From: Dokdonella_A sp964582225
Lineage (GTDB): Bacteria > Pseudomonadota > Gammaproteobacteria > Xanthomonadales > Rhodanobacteraceae
Direction: 5' to 3'
Assembly (NCBI GenBank): GCA_964582225.1
Contig: CAZORA010000011.1
Location: 14,037-78,036 of the forward strand
DNA length: 64,000 bases
Made by a program: the position numbers and the translations under genes. Within the stretch, counting starts at the first letter, position 1; every line of letters begins with the position of its first letter. The notes beneath the pieces are model-generated. The model searched no databases. It had not been told where the DNA came from and saw nothing but the letters and a program-made list of their open reading frames with translations. Shown one piece after another: positions 33,372-42,234 of the stretch.

Positions 33372-34592
33372 TCAGGGCGCATGGTGGTATCGATAGACAC
33401 GTAGCCCAGCAGGTTGCCCGACCACCTCGCCGTCGGCCGGAAGCAGCCGCTCGCTCCGCTCCAGGAGCTGCTGCAAGCCCGCCGGAGGCCGGGAGGCACC
33501 GCCGTCATAAAGGACGATCAGGCTGCCGTCCGGAATCCACTCCGGCTGGCGCAGCGCGGGCGCGAGCATGCCGGCGTTCAGCGGCAGCAGGTGCCAGATC
33601 AGGCGCAGCGTTTCATACACGTTGTCCGCATAGACCAATACTCGGTCGGTGGCCTGTTGGTCGAGGGTGACGGCGCGCACTTCGGCAGCGACACGCAGCA
33701 GCTCGCTGTCGCCGACGATCTGCGCGCGCGCGGACCAGTCGAGCCCACCGTAGAGCGCCTGCGCCGCGTGCAGGCGCTGACTCAAACCGGCCTGCCAGCG
33801 AAGATCCAGCGCGAGCCAGACGAGCGCGCTGCAGACCAGCGCCAGCTGCACCCATCGGCGCCGGTGAAAACCGGCCAGCAGTGCCACCCAGAACACGAGC
33901 AGCCCGGCTGCGAGCGCCAGCGAAACCACCATGGAGCTCGAAGGTGCAACGCTGCCTTCCCGCCCAAGCGCGTGTACCGACCGCTGGCTCCAGGACCAGG
34001 AGCCGAACCAATCCGTACCGAGCGCCCGCAGACTGCCGTACCAGGAAGGTGACCAGAGTTCGGCCTCGACCAGCTCGAAGGGCCGGAAGCCGCGCTCGGG
34101 GGGAACGCTGTGCGGAGTGGCGAACTCGGCAAAACCAAGCTCGATCACGCGGCCGTGCCAGCTCGGAATCCGGCTCAAATCGACGGCGGCGCTGCCCGCA
34201 CCCGGCCAGGGAAGCGCGATCGTTTCCACCTCGTCCGGGTTTTCCGCGCTGCGAAACATCAGCGCCAGCTCGAGCGTTTGTGGAAAATTCCGAAATCGAT
34301 AGCGCAACAGCGAAAACTCGGCGGCTTCGAGTTCCGGCAGCGAGGTGCGCTGCAGCGATGAGTGGTCGTCCGCGTCCGCGGTGACCAAAAGCACGTTCTG
34401 CTCCGGCTCGGCTTTGCCGAAGGCGGCACTGAAGCGGCTGCCGGGAAAGACGCGCTCGTGCGCCGGCAGAGGCGGTGCGCGCCAGTCGGCACCGGCCGCC
34501 CACAGCAACAGCACGAACCAGCTCGCCAGCACCGCGGCGACGGAACCCGACAAGCGCCAGCCTCGAGACCTCACGCGGCGGGCTCCGGCCAC
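33372..34592 (-). CDS. Membrane-anchored protein of unknown function, partner of the GT-C-like gene
   Basis: A 406-residue protein with an N-terminal membrane helix (about 15-34), a long beta-rich region (residues 45-200, probably periplasmic), then two adjacent helices around 220-265 and a C-terminal soluble domain (about 290-400). Segments such as WHGRVIELGFAEF and DRVLVYADNVYETLRL suggest a carbohydrate-related fold, but no motif is recognised. It precedes the polytopic gene by 143 bases on the same strand and probably works in the same pathway. Confidence 0.65.
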   Translation of the reverse strand: MAGARRVRSRGWRLSGSVAAVLASWFVLLLWAAGADWRAPPLPAHERVFPGSRFSAAFGKAEPEQNVLLVTADADDHSSLQRTSLPELEAAEFSLLRYRFRNFPQTLELALMFRSAENPDEVETIALPWPGAGSAAVDLSRIPSWHGRVIELGFAEFATPHSVPPERGFRPFELVEAELWSPSWYGSLRALGTDWFGSWSWSQRSVHALGREGSVAPSSSMVVSLALAAGLLVFWVALLAGFHRRRWVQLALVCSALVWLALDLRWQAGLSQRLHAAQALYGGLDWSARAQIVGDSELLRVAAEVRAVTLDQQATDRVLVYADNVYETLRLIWHLLPLNAGMLAPALRQPEWIPDGSLIVLYDGGASRPPAGLQQLLERSERLLPADGEVVGQPAGLRVYRYHHAP

Positions 34593-34777
34593 CGACGTGC
34601 CGTGTCGGAAGCCCGATGCGCTGCGGTCGATCGTCCGGGGCCTTCAGCGTTCATCTCGCTCCACGCGCTGTCCCACACTGCGCCGCCCGCGTCGGCACGC
34701 ACTGGCTGCGATGCATTATCCATGAGGCGCGAGCCTAGGTCATGCGCAAGTCTCCGGCGCGGCTCCGGCTGGCAGCT

Positions 34778-36256
34778 TCAGATGGCCTTGCGCTGGCGCA
34801 CCTTGGCCTCGTCGGAGCGGGCGAATTCGAGCTCGTCCAGGTAGCCGGGGGCGATGCCGGTCACGTACTCGCCGCTGAAGCACGAGGTGTCGAAGTGTTG
34901 CAGAGCTTCATTGCCGTCGCGCACGGCCTGAATCAGATCGTCGAGATCCTGGAAGATCAGGCGATCGGCGCCGAGCAGCTTTTCGACTTCTTCCACGCTG
35001 CGCCCGTGTGCGATCAGCTCGGCAGCCGAGGGCATGTCGATGCCGTAGACGTTCGGGTAGCGCACCGGCGGCGCGGCGGAGGCGAGGTAGACCTTGCGCG
35101 CGCCGGCGTCGCGGGCCATCTGGATGATCTGTCGGGCGGTGGTGCCGCGCACCACCGAGTCGTCGATCAGCAACACGTTCTTGCGCCGAAACTCGAGCGT
35201 GATCGGATTGAGCTTGCGGCGCACCGACTTCACCCGCTCGCTCTGCCCCGGCATGATGAAGGTGCGACCGATGTAGCGGTTCTTGACGAAGCCTTCTCGC
35301 ACCGGCACGCCCAGCGCCTGCGCCACCGGGCCGGCCGCGGTGCGCGAGGTGTCGGGTATCGGAATCACCGAGTCGATGTCGTGTGCGGGCATCAGCCGAC
35401 GGATTTTTTCGCCGAGCTTCTCGCCCATCCTCAGCCGCGCCTTGTAGACCGAAACGTCCTCGATCATCGAATCGGGCCGTGCCAGGTACACATACTCGAA
35501 GATGCAGGGCGCGTGCACGCCGGGCTCCACACACTGGCGGGTGAAGAGCTTGCCGTCGAGCGTCAGCAGCACGGCTTCGCCGGGGGCCACGTCGCGCAGC
35601 AGCCGAAAGCCCAGGATATCGAGCGCCACCGATTCCGAGGCGACCGCGTATTCCATTCCGCTGGCGGTGCGCCGCTCGCCCAGCACCAGCGGACGGACAC
35701 CGTGGCGGTCGCGAAAGGCCAGCACGCCGTAGCCCAGCACCAGCGCCACTACCGCGTAACCGCCAACGCAGCGCGCATAGGTGCCAGCCACGGCCTTGAA
35801 GATGTGATCCGGCGACAGCGCGTGCCGCGCCTGGATCTGCATCTCGTGGGCCAGCACGTTGAGCAGCACCTCGGAGTCGGAATCCGTATTCAGGTGCCTT
35901 CGGTCACTCTCGGTCACCTCGCGGCGTAGCTCGGCAGTGTTGATCAGGTTGCCATTGTGGCCGAGCGCGATGCCGTAAGGGGAATTGACGTAGAGCGGCT
36001 GCGCCTCGGCGGTCACCTCGCTGCCGGCGGTCGGATAGCGGCAGTGGCCTATGCCCACGCTACCGCGCAGACCGAGCATGCTGTCCTGATCGAACACGTC
36101 GCGCACCAGTCCCTTGCCCTTGTGCAGGCGCAGGCGATTGCCGTCCAGCGTGGCAATACCGGCGGCATCCTGTCCGCGATGCTGCAGCACGGTGAGCGCG
36201 TCATACAGCGCTGCCGCAACTTCCGATTGACCGACGATGCCGACGATACCGCACAT
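34778..36256 (-). CDS. purF: Amidophosphoribosyltransferase
   Basis: A 492-residue enzyme for the first step of purine synthesis, making phosphoribosylamine from PRPP and glutamine. After removal of Met the catalytic Cys is N-terminal (MCGIVGIVG), as in Ntn-type glutaminases. The PRPP-binding motif is NVLLIDDSVVRGTT. The ATG at 36256 is preferred over the frame up to 36385 because the catalytic Cys must be at position 2. The start is 10 bases after cvpA. Order folC-dedD-cvpA-purF is the standard one. Confidence 0.97.
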   Translation of the reverse strand: MCGIVGIVGQSEVAAALYDALTVLQHRGQDAAGIATLDGNRLRLHKGKGLVRDVFDQDSMLGLRGSVGIGHCRYPTAGSEVTAEAQPLYVNSPYGIALGHNGNLINTAELRREVTESDRRHLNTDSDSEVLLNVLAHEMQIQARHALSPDHIFKAVAGTYARCVGGYAVVALVLGYGVLAFRDRHGVRPLVLGERRTASGMEYAVASESVALDILGFRLLRDVAPGEAVLLTLDGKLFTRQCVEPGVHAPCIFEYVYLARPDSMIEDVSVYKARLRMGEKLGEKIRRLMPAHDIDSVIPIPDTSRTAAGPVAQALGVPVREGFVKNRYIGRTFIMPGQSERVKSVRRKLNPITLEFRRKNVLLIDDSVVRGTTARQIIQMARDAGARKVYLASAAPPVRYPNVYGIDMPSAAELIAHGRSVEEVEKLLGADRLIFQDLDDLIQAVRDGNEALQHFDTSCFSGEYVTGIAPGYLDELEFARSDEAKVRQRKAI

Positions 36257-36266
36257 GATGAAGCCT

Positions 36267-36827
36267 TCAGATTGGAGGAGATTGAGGTGGCGCGACCGCG
36301 GGGGTCGGCTCCAGAACCGGCGCCACGAGCGCTGCATGTGCCTGATGCAGATACTGTGTGACTTCCTCGGGCAACTGCTTGCCAAGCCAGGCAGCGCTCG
36401 CTGAAAAGCCCGGCAGCAGGCGCGATTCGGACCACCACGGGTCAGCCGGCAGCGGGGTCAACTGCAGCAGCAGCACCGCGAGCACCACCAGCACCGCGCC
36501 GCGCGCCAAGCCGAAGCCCATGCCAAGCAGTCGGTCGCTGGTGGAAAGACCGCTGCCCTCGATCAATTTCCGCATCAGAAAGAGCGCAATCGCGCCCACC
36601 ACCAGCACCGCAACGAAACAACCGCCATAGCCGAGCAGGATCCGCAACGAGGGTGTCGAAACCACCGCCGGCAGCGCCGCGGCAAGCGCCGGCCCGAACG
36701 CCCAAGACGCCCAGAACGCGCTGATCCAGGTCACCAGCGCCAGCACTTCACTCACGAAGCCGCGCCAGAGCCCGACCAACATCGACAGGCCGAGAGCGGC
36801 GAGAATCGCATGATCAGCCCAATTCAT
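36267..36827 (-). CDS. cvpA: CvpA family membrane protein
   Basis: A 186-residue inner-membrane protein with four predicted helices (about 6-24, 30-52, 62-84 and 100-122) and a Pro-rich C-terminus. The start MNWADHAILAALGLSMLVGL and the LWRGFVSEVLAL loop match CvpA, needed for colicin V production in E. coli and for envelope integrity in several species. It is in the folC-dedD-cvpA-purF operon, 10 bases before purF. Confidence 0.92.
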   Translation of the reverse strand: MNWADHAILAALGLSMLVGLWRGFVSEVLALVTWISAFWASWAFGPALAAALPAVVSTPSLRILLGYGGCFVAVLVVGAIALFLMRKLIEGSGLSTSDRLLGMGFGLARGAVLVVLAVLLLQLTPLPADPWWSESRLLPGFSASAAWLGKQLPEEVTQYLHQAHAALVAPVLEPTPAVAPPQSPPI

Positions 36828-36951
36828 GGCGCAGGAGCTTCAGTGGTGGAAAGCCGTCCATCCCGGCGGCGCGAAATCTCTGTCCAGCCCGGTCGTCTTC
36901 AGGCTTCGCCGCCGTGACGGGGCGTGCCGACGCCCGACCTGGCGCACCCGC

Positions 36952-37842
36952 TCACAGCGCCACGATGATGCCGTCGAGCTTCAGCTTGTCCTTGATCCCG
37001 TCGCGCAGCTTGCCTGCCGCGTCGCGCTCGACTTCGGGACCGGCGCGCACGCGCCACAGGGTGACTCCGTCGGCATCGACCTTGTCGACCCAGGCGGCGA
37101 AGCCGGCGACCTGCAAGCGGCCACGCAGCTTGTTCGCATCCTCCTGCGTCTTGAGCGCGCCGACCTGTACCGCCCAACCGCCGGCGCGCGCGTCCCCCAC
37201 CGCATCAGCTGGCGCATCGGCGGCCAGATCGGCTGCTGCCTCGACCACACTGCTCGGCACCGCCGGGTCGACCTTGCGCACGCGCAGGCGCGCGGCTTCG
37301 GCCGCCGCGCGATCCTCGAAAGGACCGACCCGCACGCGCTGCATGGTTCTGCCCTGATGGCTCGTGGCTTCCGAAAAAGCGGCGAAATTCGCCCGCTTCA
37401 GGCGCGACACCAGCTTTTCGGCGTTGGCAGCTTCCGCGTACACCCCGAGATGCACGAACCAGCTCTGCCGGGCGGCGCGCCCGGCAGCGGCGGACGCTGC
37501 CACCGCCGGAGCCGCCTGCGCCGATTCGCCTACCGTCGACTGCGGCGCCTTTGCTGCAGCGGGCGCTGCTGCTGGCGGCGCCTCGGCGAGCGGCGTCGCG
37601 ATCTCCGCTGGCGCCGCGCTAGCGGTGTCGACGCTGGCGATCCGATCCGGCGGTTCCGGCAGCGTGGGCATCACCTGAGTCTGGAACTCGCGCTCAGGAG
37701 CCGCCGGAATCTCGATCGGCGCGCGCCTCATCTCGCCCACCGTTGGCGGCGCCGACGGCGAGAGGAACATCGGCACGAAGATGACCGCGAGCGCAATCAG
37801 CACGGCGGCTCCGAGCAGACGCTGCTTCAGCGATGGATCCAA
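36952..37842 (-). CDS. dedD: SPOR-domain cell-division protein, DedD type, with two SPOR domains
   Basis: A 296-residue protein with one N-terminal helix (RLLGAAVLIALAVIFVPMFL). An Ala/Pro-rich periplasmic linker follows, then two SPOR repeats of about 75 residues (SWFVHLGVYAEAANAEKL and WAVQVGALKTQEDANKL). SPOR domains bind denuded glycan at the septum. E. coli DedD has one. The TTG at 37842 is chosen: it starts the family N-terminus (L-DPSLKQRLLGA) and GGAG stands six bases upstream. The ATG at 37911 would add 23 residues with no family match. Confidence 0.88.
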   Translation of the reverse strand: MDPSLKQRLLGAAVLIALAVIFVPMFLSPSAPPTVGEMRRAPIEIPAAPEREFQTQVMPTLPEPPDRIASVDTASAAPAEIATPLAEAPPAAAPAAAKAPQSTVGESAQAAPAVAASAAAGRAARQSWFVHLGVYAEAANAEKLVSRLKRANFAAFSEATSHQGRTMQRVRVGPFEDRAAAEAARLRVRKVDPAVPSSVVEAAADLAADAPADAVGDARAGGWAVQVGALKTQEDANKLRGRLQVAGFAAWVDKVDADGVTLWRVRAGPEVERDAAGKLRDGIKDKLKLDGIIVAL

Positions 37843-37990
37843 GATGGCTCCGCGAGATCGACTACGGCGTGAGTATAGCTGCGGATGCCTGAGCGGCAGC
37901 GCTACGCTCACCCGAAACCGCCGGGCTTGTGTGATCCATTGTGTGATCGGTCATGAAAAATCGACCGGCTGACGACGGTCCTTCGACGAG

Positions 37991-39346
37991 TCAATCCACT
38001 CCGTCCGCGCGCAGCTCGCGCTGCGGCGCGCGGCATGCCCGCGCCCGCGCCAGGCGAAGCGCCGGCCCGGCCACGAAAAAGGAGCCGAAGGCCACCACGC
38101 GGTCCCCTGCCGCGGCAGCCAGGCAGGCGGTCTCGAAAGCCTCCTCCACGCTCGCCGCGAGCCGCACCCCGCGCTCGGCGGGGAGCACGTCAGCGACCCG
38201 CACGCGCAGGCTCGCGGCGCTGATTCCGCGCGGCGACGCGTGCTCGAGGCCAGCCAGAAACCAGGCGTCGACTACCTCGCGTAGTTCCCGCAGCACGCCC
38301 GCGGCGTCCTTGTCCCCCAGCGCGCCGAAGACCGCAAGGGTGCGCCCTTTCGGCGGATTCGCACTCAGCCACTCGGCCAGCACGCGTGCCGCCTGCGGGT
38401 TGTGGGCCACGTCGATCACGCACTCCGGAGCGCCGCCAAGACGCTGCAGGCGCGCGTCTATTCGCGCCGCGCGAAGCCCCTCGCCCAGCGCCGCCGGATG
38501 CCAGCCCAGGCGCTCGCGCAGGGCATGCAGGGCCGCGATCGCGGCGGCAGCGTTGGCCAGCTGGCGCGAACCCGCGATTGCCGGAAGCGGAAGTTCTACG
38601 CGCTTGCTGGCCGCGCTCCAGCACCAGGAGCCACCGCGCAGCGAATCGAATGCATAATCCCGGCCGGCGAGCAGGAGCTCGGCACCGCTGTGACGAGCTG
38701 CGTCGATCAGTCCGCGCGGGGCCTCGGCGTCACCGACGATCGCTGGGCGCCCGGGCCGGAAAATGCCCGCCTTCTCTCGCCCGATCGCGTCCCGGCTGTC
38801 GCCGAGCCACTGCTGATGATCGAGATCGACCGTGGTCACGATCGCCGCATCGGCGTCGATCAGGTTGACCGCGTCGAGACGGCCGCCGAGCCCCACTTCG
38901 AGCAGCGCGATATCCAGTTCCGCATCGGCGAAGATTGCCAGCGCGGCGAGCGTACCGAACTCGAAGAAGGTCAGCGGCACTGCAGCAGGTGCGCGTCGCG
39001 CCGCCTCCACGCGGGCGAAGGCCTCGACTAGCGCGAGGTCGGTTGCTTCCCACCCGTCGATCCGCACGCGCTCACCGTAGTGCTGCAGGTGCGGCGAGGT
39101 GTAGGCGCCAACCCGCAGCCCCTGAGCGCGCAGCATGGCTTCGAGAAAGGTGACCGTCGAGCCCTTGCCATTGGTGCCGCCGACCGTGATCACGGTTTTC
39201 GCGGGGGTCGGTGCGCCCATCCTGCGCCACACCTCGCCGACCCTCTCGAGACCGAACTCGATCGTCTGCGGATGCAGCCGGAGCTGATAGTCGAGCCAGT
39301 CGGCCAGCGGCGAGCCGGCCGTCGGCACGGAATTTGGCGTAACCAT
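37991..39346 (-). CDS. folC: Bifunctional folylpolyglutamate synthase/dihydrofolate synthase
   Basis: A 451-residue Mur-ligase-type enzyme that adds Glu to dihydropteroate and to folates. The P-loop is GGTNGKGSTVTF and the second ATP site FFEFGTLAALAIF. The Mg-binding segment around DLDHQQWLGDSRDAIGREKAGIFR is intact. The C-terminal domain (from about residue 290) has FGALGDKDAAGVLREL. It is the first gene of the folC-dedD-cvpA-purF block, 19 bases downstream of the rhomboid gene on the minus strand. Confidence 0.95.
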   Translation of the reverse strand: MVTPNSVPTAGSPLADWLDYQLRLHPQTIEFGLERVGEVWRRMGAPTPAKTVITVGGTNGKGSTVTFLEAMLRAQGLRVGAYTSPHLQHYGERVRIDGWEATDLALVEAFARVEAARRAPAAVPLTFFEFGTLAALAIFADAELDIALLEVGLGGRLDAVNLIDADAAIVTTVDLDHQQWLGDSRDAIGREKAGIFRPGRPAIVGDAEAPRGLIDAARHSGAELLLAGRDYAFDSLRGGSWCWSAASKRVELPLPAIAGSRQLANAAAAIAALHALRERLGWHPAALGEGLRAARIDARLQRLGGAPECVIDVAHNPQAARVLAEWLSANPPKGRTLAVFGALGDKDAAGVLRELREVVDAWFLAGLEHASPRGISAASLRVRVADVLPAERGVRLAASVEEAFETACLAAAAGDRVVAFGSFFVAGPALRLARARACRAPQRELRADGVD

Positions 39347-39365
39347 GCTGAAGTTCGTGCGACTT

Positions 39366-39998
39366 CTAGCGCATCAGGATCCGTCGTGGGCGGATCGGCA
39401 GCCGACCACGCCAGTACTGGATCAGCACAAAGCCGATCGCCATGCCGCCGAGATGGGCGAAATGCGCGACCCCGGCCTGGGTGCCAGTGACGCCCAGGAA
39501 CAGCTCAATCGCGCCGTAGCCGGTCACGAAGAGCCAAGCCGGCATCGGGATCGGCGGAAACAACAACATGATGCGGGAATGCGGGTACATCATGCCGTAG
39601 GCGAGCAGAAGCCCGAACACGCCACCGGAAGCGCCCAGGGTCGGATAGTAGCCGCCAGTGAAGAAGTGCACCACCGCAAGCTGCGCGAGCGCCGCGCCGA
39701 TTACGCAGACGAAGTAGTAGAGCGCAAACGGCCGCGTGCCGAACAGCTGCTCGATCGCCCCGCCGAACATCCACAGCGCGAACATGTTGAAGGCCAGATG
39801 GGTCAGGCCGCCGTGCAGGAAGCCGTAGGTCACGATCTGCCACGGCTCGAAGCCGGGCACGTCGCTGTACGGGGAAGGTCCGAGCGGCCACAGCGCGAAA
39901 TGCACCAGCAGCGCTTCGCCCGACAGCATCTGCAGCAGATAAATGCCGATATTGGCGATCAGCAGGGCCCGGGTCACGGGCGGCAGCGCAAAAGGCAT
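39366..39998 (-). CDS. Rhomboid-family intramembrane serine protease
   Basis: A 210-residue membrane protein with six or more hydrophobic segments. The catalytic Ser lies in GASGGVFGLLLAYG and the His in HFAHLGGMAIGF, and the Asn-bearing HLAFNMFALWMFG matches the oxyanion helix. The ATG at 39998 gives MPFALPPVTRALL; the frame reaches 40058. The substrate is unknown. It stands upstream of folC with a short gap, so it may share the same transcript. Confidence 0.92.
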   Translation of the reverse strand: MPFALPPVTRALLIANIGIYLLQMLSGEALLVHFALWPLGPSPYSDVPGFEPWQIVTYGFLHGGLTHLAFNMFALWMFGGAIEQLFGTRPFALYYFVCVIGAALAQLAVVHFFTGGYYPTLGASGGVFGLLLAYGMMYPHSRIMLLFPPIPMPAWLFVTGYGAIELFLGVTGTQAGVAHFAHLGGMAIGFVLIQYWRGRLPIRPRRILMR

Positions 39999-40112
39999 CA
40001 GCGGACTCCGCGAAACATGGATTCGGCGGCGCTGGCCGCGCGATGCAGCAAGATGCATGCGGTAAGCGGCGGAATCAACTCCACCGACCGCTGCGCCGGG
40101 TGGCGGACGGGC

Positions 40113-40469
40113 TCAACGCGGACCCCACAATGTACGATCCAGATCCTGACTCCAACCGTAGCGTGAGCGGTCGACGCGCCCCTTGCGCACCTCGACGCCC
40201 TCCGCTTCGAGCCGCCGCACCTGCTCGCGAAAGTCGGCACTGCCGGGCCGAAAGGCCAGATGACCGTCGGCCCGCAGCACGCGGAACCACGGCAGTCCCA
40301 GCGCGTCCGGCGCCTCCGCAAGCACCCGACCGACCAGACGCGCCCGCCGCGGCAAGCCGGCCCGCGCGGCGATTTCACCGTAGCTCGCGACGCAGCCCGG
40401 CGGCACCGCAGCCACCACACGCCGGATCGCCGCATGCGCCTCTGGCAGCTTCGCACGAACTGACTTCAT
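40113..40469 (-). CDS. Alkyltransferase-like (ATL) protein lacking the catalytic Cys
   Basis: A 118-residue protein with the MGMT DNA-binding fold, including VPPGCVASYGEIAARAG and the Arg-finger segment ARLVGRVLAEAP. In place of the PCHRV active site it has PWFRV: Trp replaces the alkyl-acceptor Cys, as in ATL proteins, and Phe replaces the His that most ATLs keep. ATLs bind O6-alkylguanine and hand the lesion to nucleotide excision repair. It is divergent from the 40518 gene with 48 bases between. Confidence 0.9.
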   Translation of the reverse strand: MKSVRAKLPEAHAAIRRVVAAVPPGCVASYGEIAARAGLPRRARLVGRVLAEAPDALGLPWFRVLRADGHLAFRPGSADFREQVRRLEAEGVEVRKGRVDRSRYGWSQDLDRTLWGPR

Positions 40470-40517
40470 CCAGTGCGCAAGCTAGCATAGGTCACTGGTA
40501 CGCGAGGAACTTCGCCC

Positions 40518-40922
40518 GTGCAGAACTTCGAACAGGTCCGCTCCCACGTCGGCAGCCGATATTCGCTGCGGATCAATGATCCCTACCTGATCTGCCTCGA
40601 GCTTGCGCTGGAGGACGGTCGGCGTCAGGGCGTCTATTTCACCGAACTCGAAGGTGGCGACGGAACGCGCTTCCTGCGCGTATCGACGCCGATCTGCCCG
40701 CTCGAGGCGATCGACCCGCTGCGCTGCCTGGACTTCAACTGGAACCAGCGCACCGGCTATCTCGCAAGCGGCGAGCTGGAGGGCCACGCCTTCCTGCACC
40801 TGTGCGAGAACCTGCCCTACCGACTGCTGAGCGATTTCGAGCTCGACCGCGTAGTGGCCGAGCTCGGCGCCCTCGGCGACGGCCTCGAGCAGCTTCTGCT
40901 GAGCGGAGCAGATCTTTCCTGA
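40518..40922 (+). CDS. Hypothetical cytoplasmic protein (134 aa)
   Basis: A 134-residue protein from a GTG at 40518. It has no signal peptide or membrane segment and mixes helix and strands, with an acidic C-terminal helix (DFELDRVVAELGALGDGLEQLL). The overall pattern is like small chaperone or YbjN-fold proteins, but no signature is present. It is divergent from the ATL gene and convergent with pit across 157 bases. Confidence 0.65.
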   Translation: MQNFEQVRSHVGSRYSLRINDPYLICLELALEDGRRQGVYFTELEGGDGTRFLRVSTPICPLEAIDPLRCLDFNWNQRTGYLASGELEGHAFLHLCENLPYRLLSDFELDRVVAELGALGDGLEQLLLSGADLS

Positions 40923-41079
40923 GCGGGATAACGTCTGCCGCGGACGACCGCTGAGCTTGCGCCGCGGCATCATGACCTGAGCCAGATCGCCGCACTTTCA
41001 CCGACCCGGCCGCGCCGCCGATGGCTCTGCGCCCGGACCTTCCAGGTTTCCCGCGAAGCCTGCCGTTCGCGCGCGTTGC

Positions 41080-42213
41080 TCAAGGCGCGAAGCCGAGGCC
41101 GCGGGCGGCCTCCAGCAGCAGCCAGGCGAGGCCCGCGCTGACCGGCAGGGTGAGAATCCAGGCCCAGACCATGCGCTCGACGATGGTCCAGCGGATGGCT
41201 CCGACGCGCTTGGCCACACCGACCCCGAGAATCGCCGCCGACACGTTATGGGTGGTCGATACCGGAATGCCGAAATGCGAGCAGCTGAAGATGACTGCAG
41301 CCGACGCGGTCTCGGCGGCGAAGCCGTTGATCGGATGCAGCTTCACCATCTTGTGGCCGAGAGTCTTGATGATGCGCCAGCCGCCAGAGGCGGTGCCGGC
41401 CGCCATGGTCAGGGCGCATAGCACCTTGATCCAGGTGGCGATCTGGAAATCATGATGGAGACCTTCCTCGATGCGCAGGAAATGTAGCCACTCGGGCAGC
41501 TGATCGAAGGCGCCTCCCGCGGTGGCGCCGGCCAGCGCCAGAGCGATGATGCCCATGGTTTTCTGCGCGTCGTTCATGCCGTGGGAGAGCCCCATCGCAC
41601 CCGCCGAGACGAGCTGGGCCCGGCCGAAAAAGAGGTTCACGAAGCGCGTCCGGCCGAGCCGGCGCAGCGGACCCTGACGGCTGCCGAGAAAATCGATCAG
41701 GCTGAACAGGAGCCCCATCAGCAAGATGGCGAGGATGAACCCGCCGACCGGCGAGGTGACCATCGGCACGATCACCTTGGGAATCACGCCCTTGTCACCC
41801 CACCAGTGGCTGCCGCCCTGGGCCCAGATGATCGAATCCCAGTTACCGTGCGCGGCCGCGAGCGCCGCACCGCAGAGGCCACCCACCAGCGCATGCGAGG
41901 AACTCGAAGGCAGGCCCCACCACCAGGTGAGCAGGTTCCACAACACTGCACCCAGCAGGGCACAGATCAACACTACCGGCGTCATCACGACCACGTCACT
42001 GTCGATTAGACCCGCAGCGATGGTGCGGGCGACGGCGGTGCCCACCAGCGCACCGATCAGATTGGTGGTGGCGGCAAGCAGCACTGCCTGCCCTGGGCTC
42101 AGCACCTTGGTCGCGACCACCGTGGCGATCGAGTTGGCGGTATCGTGGAAGCCGTTGATGTACTCGAAAGCGAGCGCGATCAGAACCACCAGGAGAACGA
42201 CGGCGATTTCCAT
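41080..42213 (-). CDS. pit: Low-affinity inorganic phosphate transporter, Pit family
   Basis: A 377-residue inner-membrane symporter with ten or so hydrophobic segments. The inverted signature repeats are GFHDTANSIATVVATK near the N-terminus and GLSHGMNDAQKTMGII in the second half, both with the conserved Asp/Asn pair. It imports metal-phosphate with protons. It follows the DUF47 gene by 21 bases, a partner pair found widely. With ppk, ppx and psiF it adds to the phosphate theme of the window. Confidence 0.95.
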   Translation of the reverse strand: MEIAVVLLVVLIALAFEYINGFHDTANSIATVVATKVLSPGQAVLLAATTNLIGALVGTAVARTIAAGLIDSDVVVMTPVVLICALLGAVLWNLLTWWWGLPSSSSHALVGGLCGAALAAAHGNWDSIIWAQGGSHWWGDKGVIPKVIVPMVTSPVGGFILAILLMGLLFSLIDFLGSRQGPLRRLGRTRFVNLFFGRAQLVSAGAMGLSHGMNDAQKTMGIIALALAGATAGGAFDQLPEWLHFLRIEEGLHHDFQIATWIKVLCALTMAAGTASGGWRIIKTLGHKMVKLHPINGFAAETASAAVIFSCSHFGIPVSTTHNVSAAILGVGVAKRVGAIRWTIVERMVWAWILTLPVSAGLAWLLLEAARGLGFAP

Positions 42214-42234
42214 CTCGGCAGCCGGCCGCGCCCG

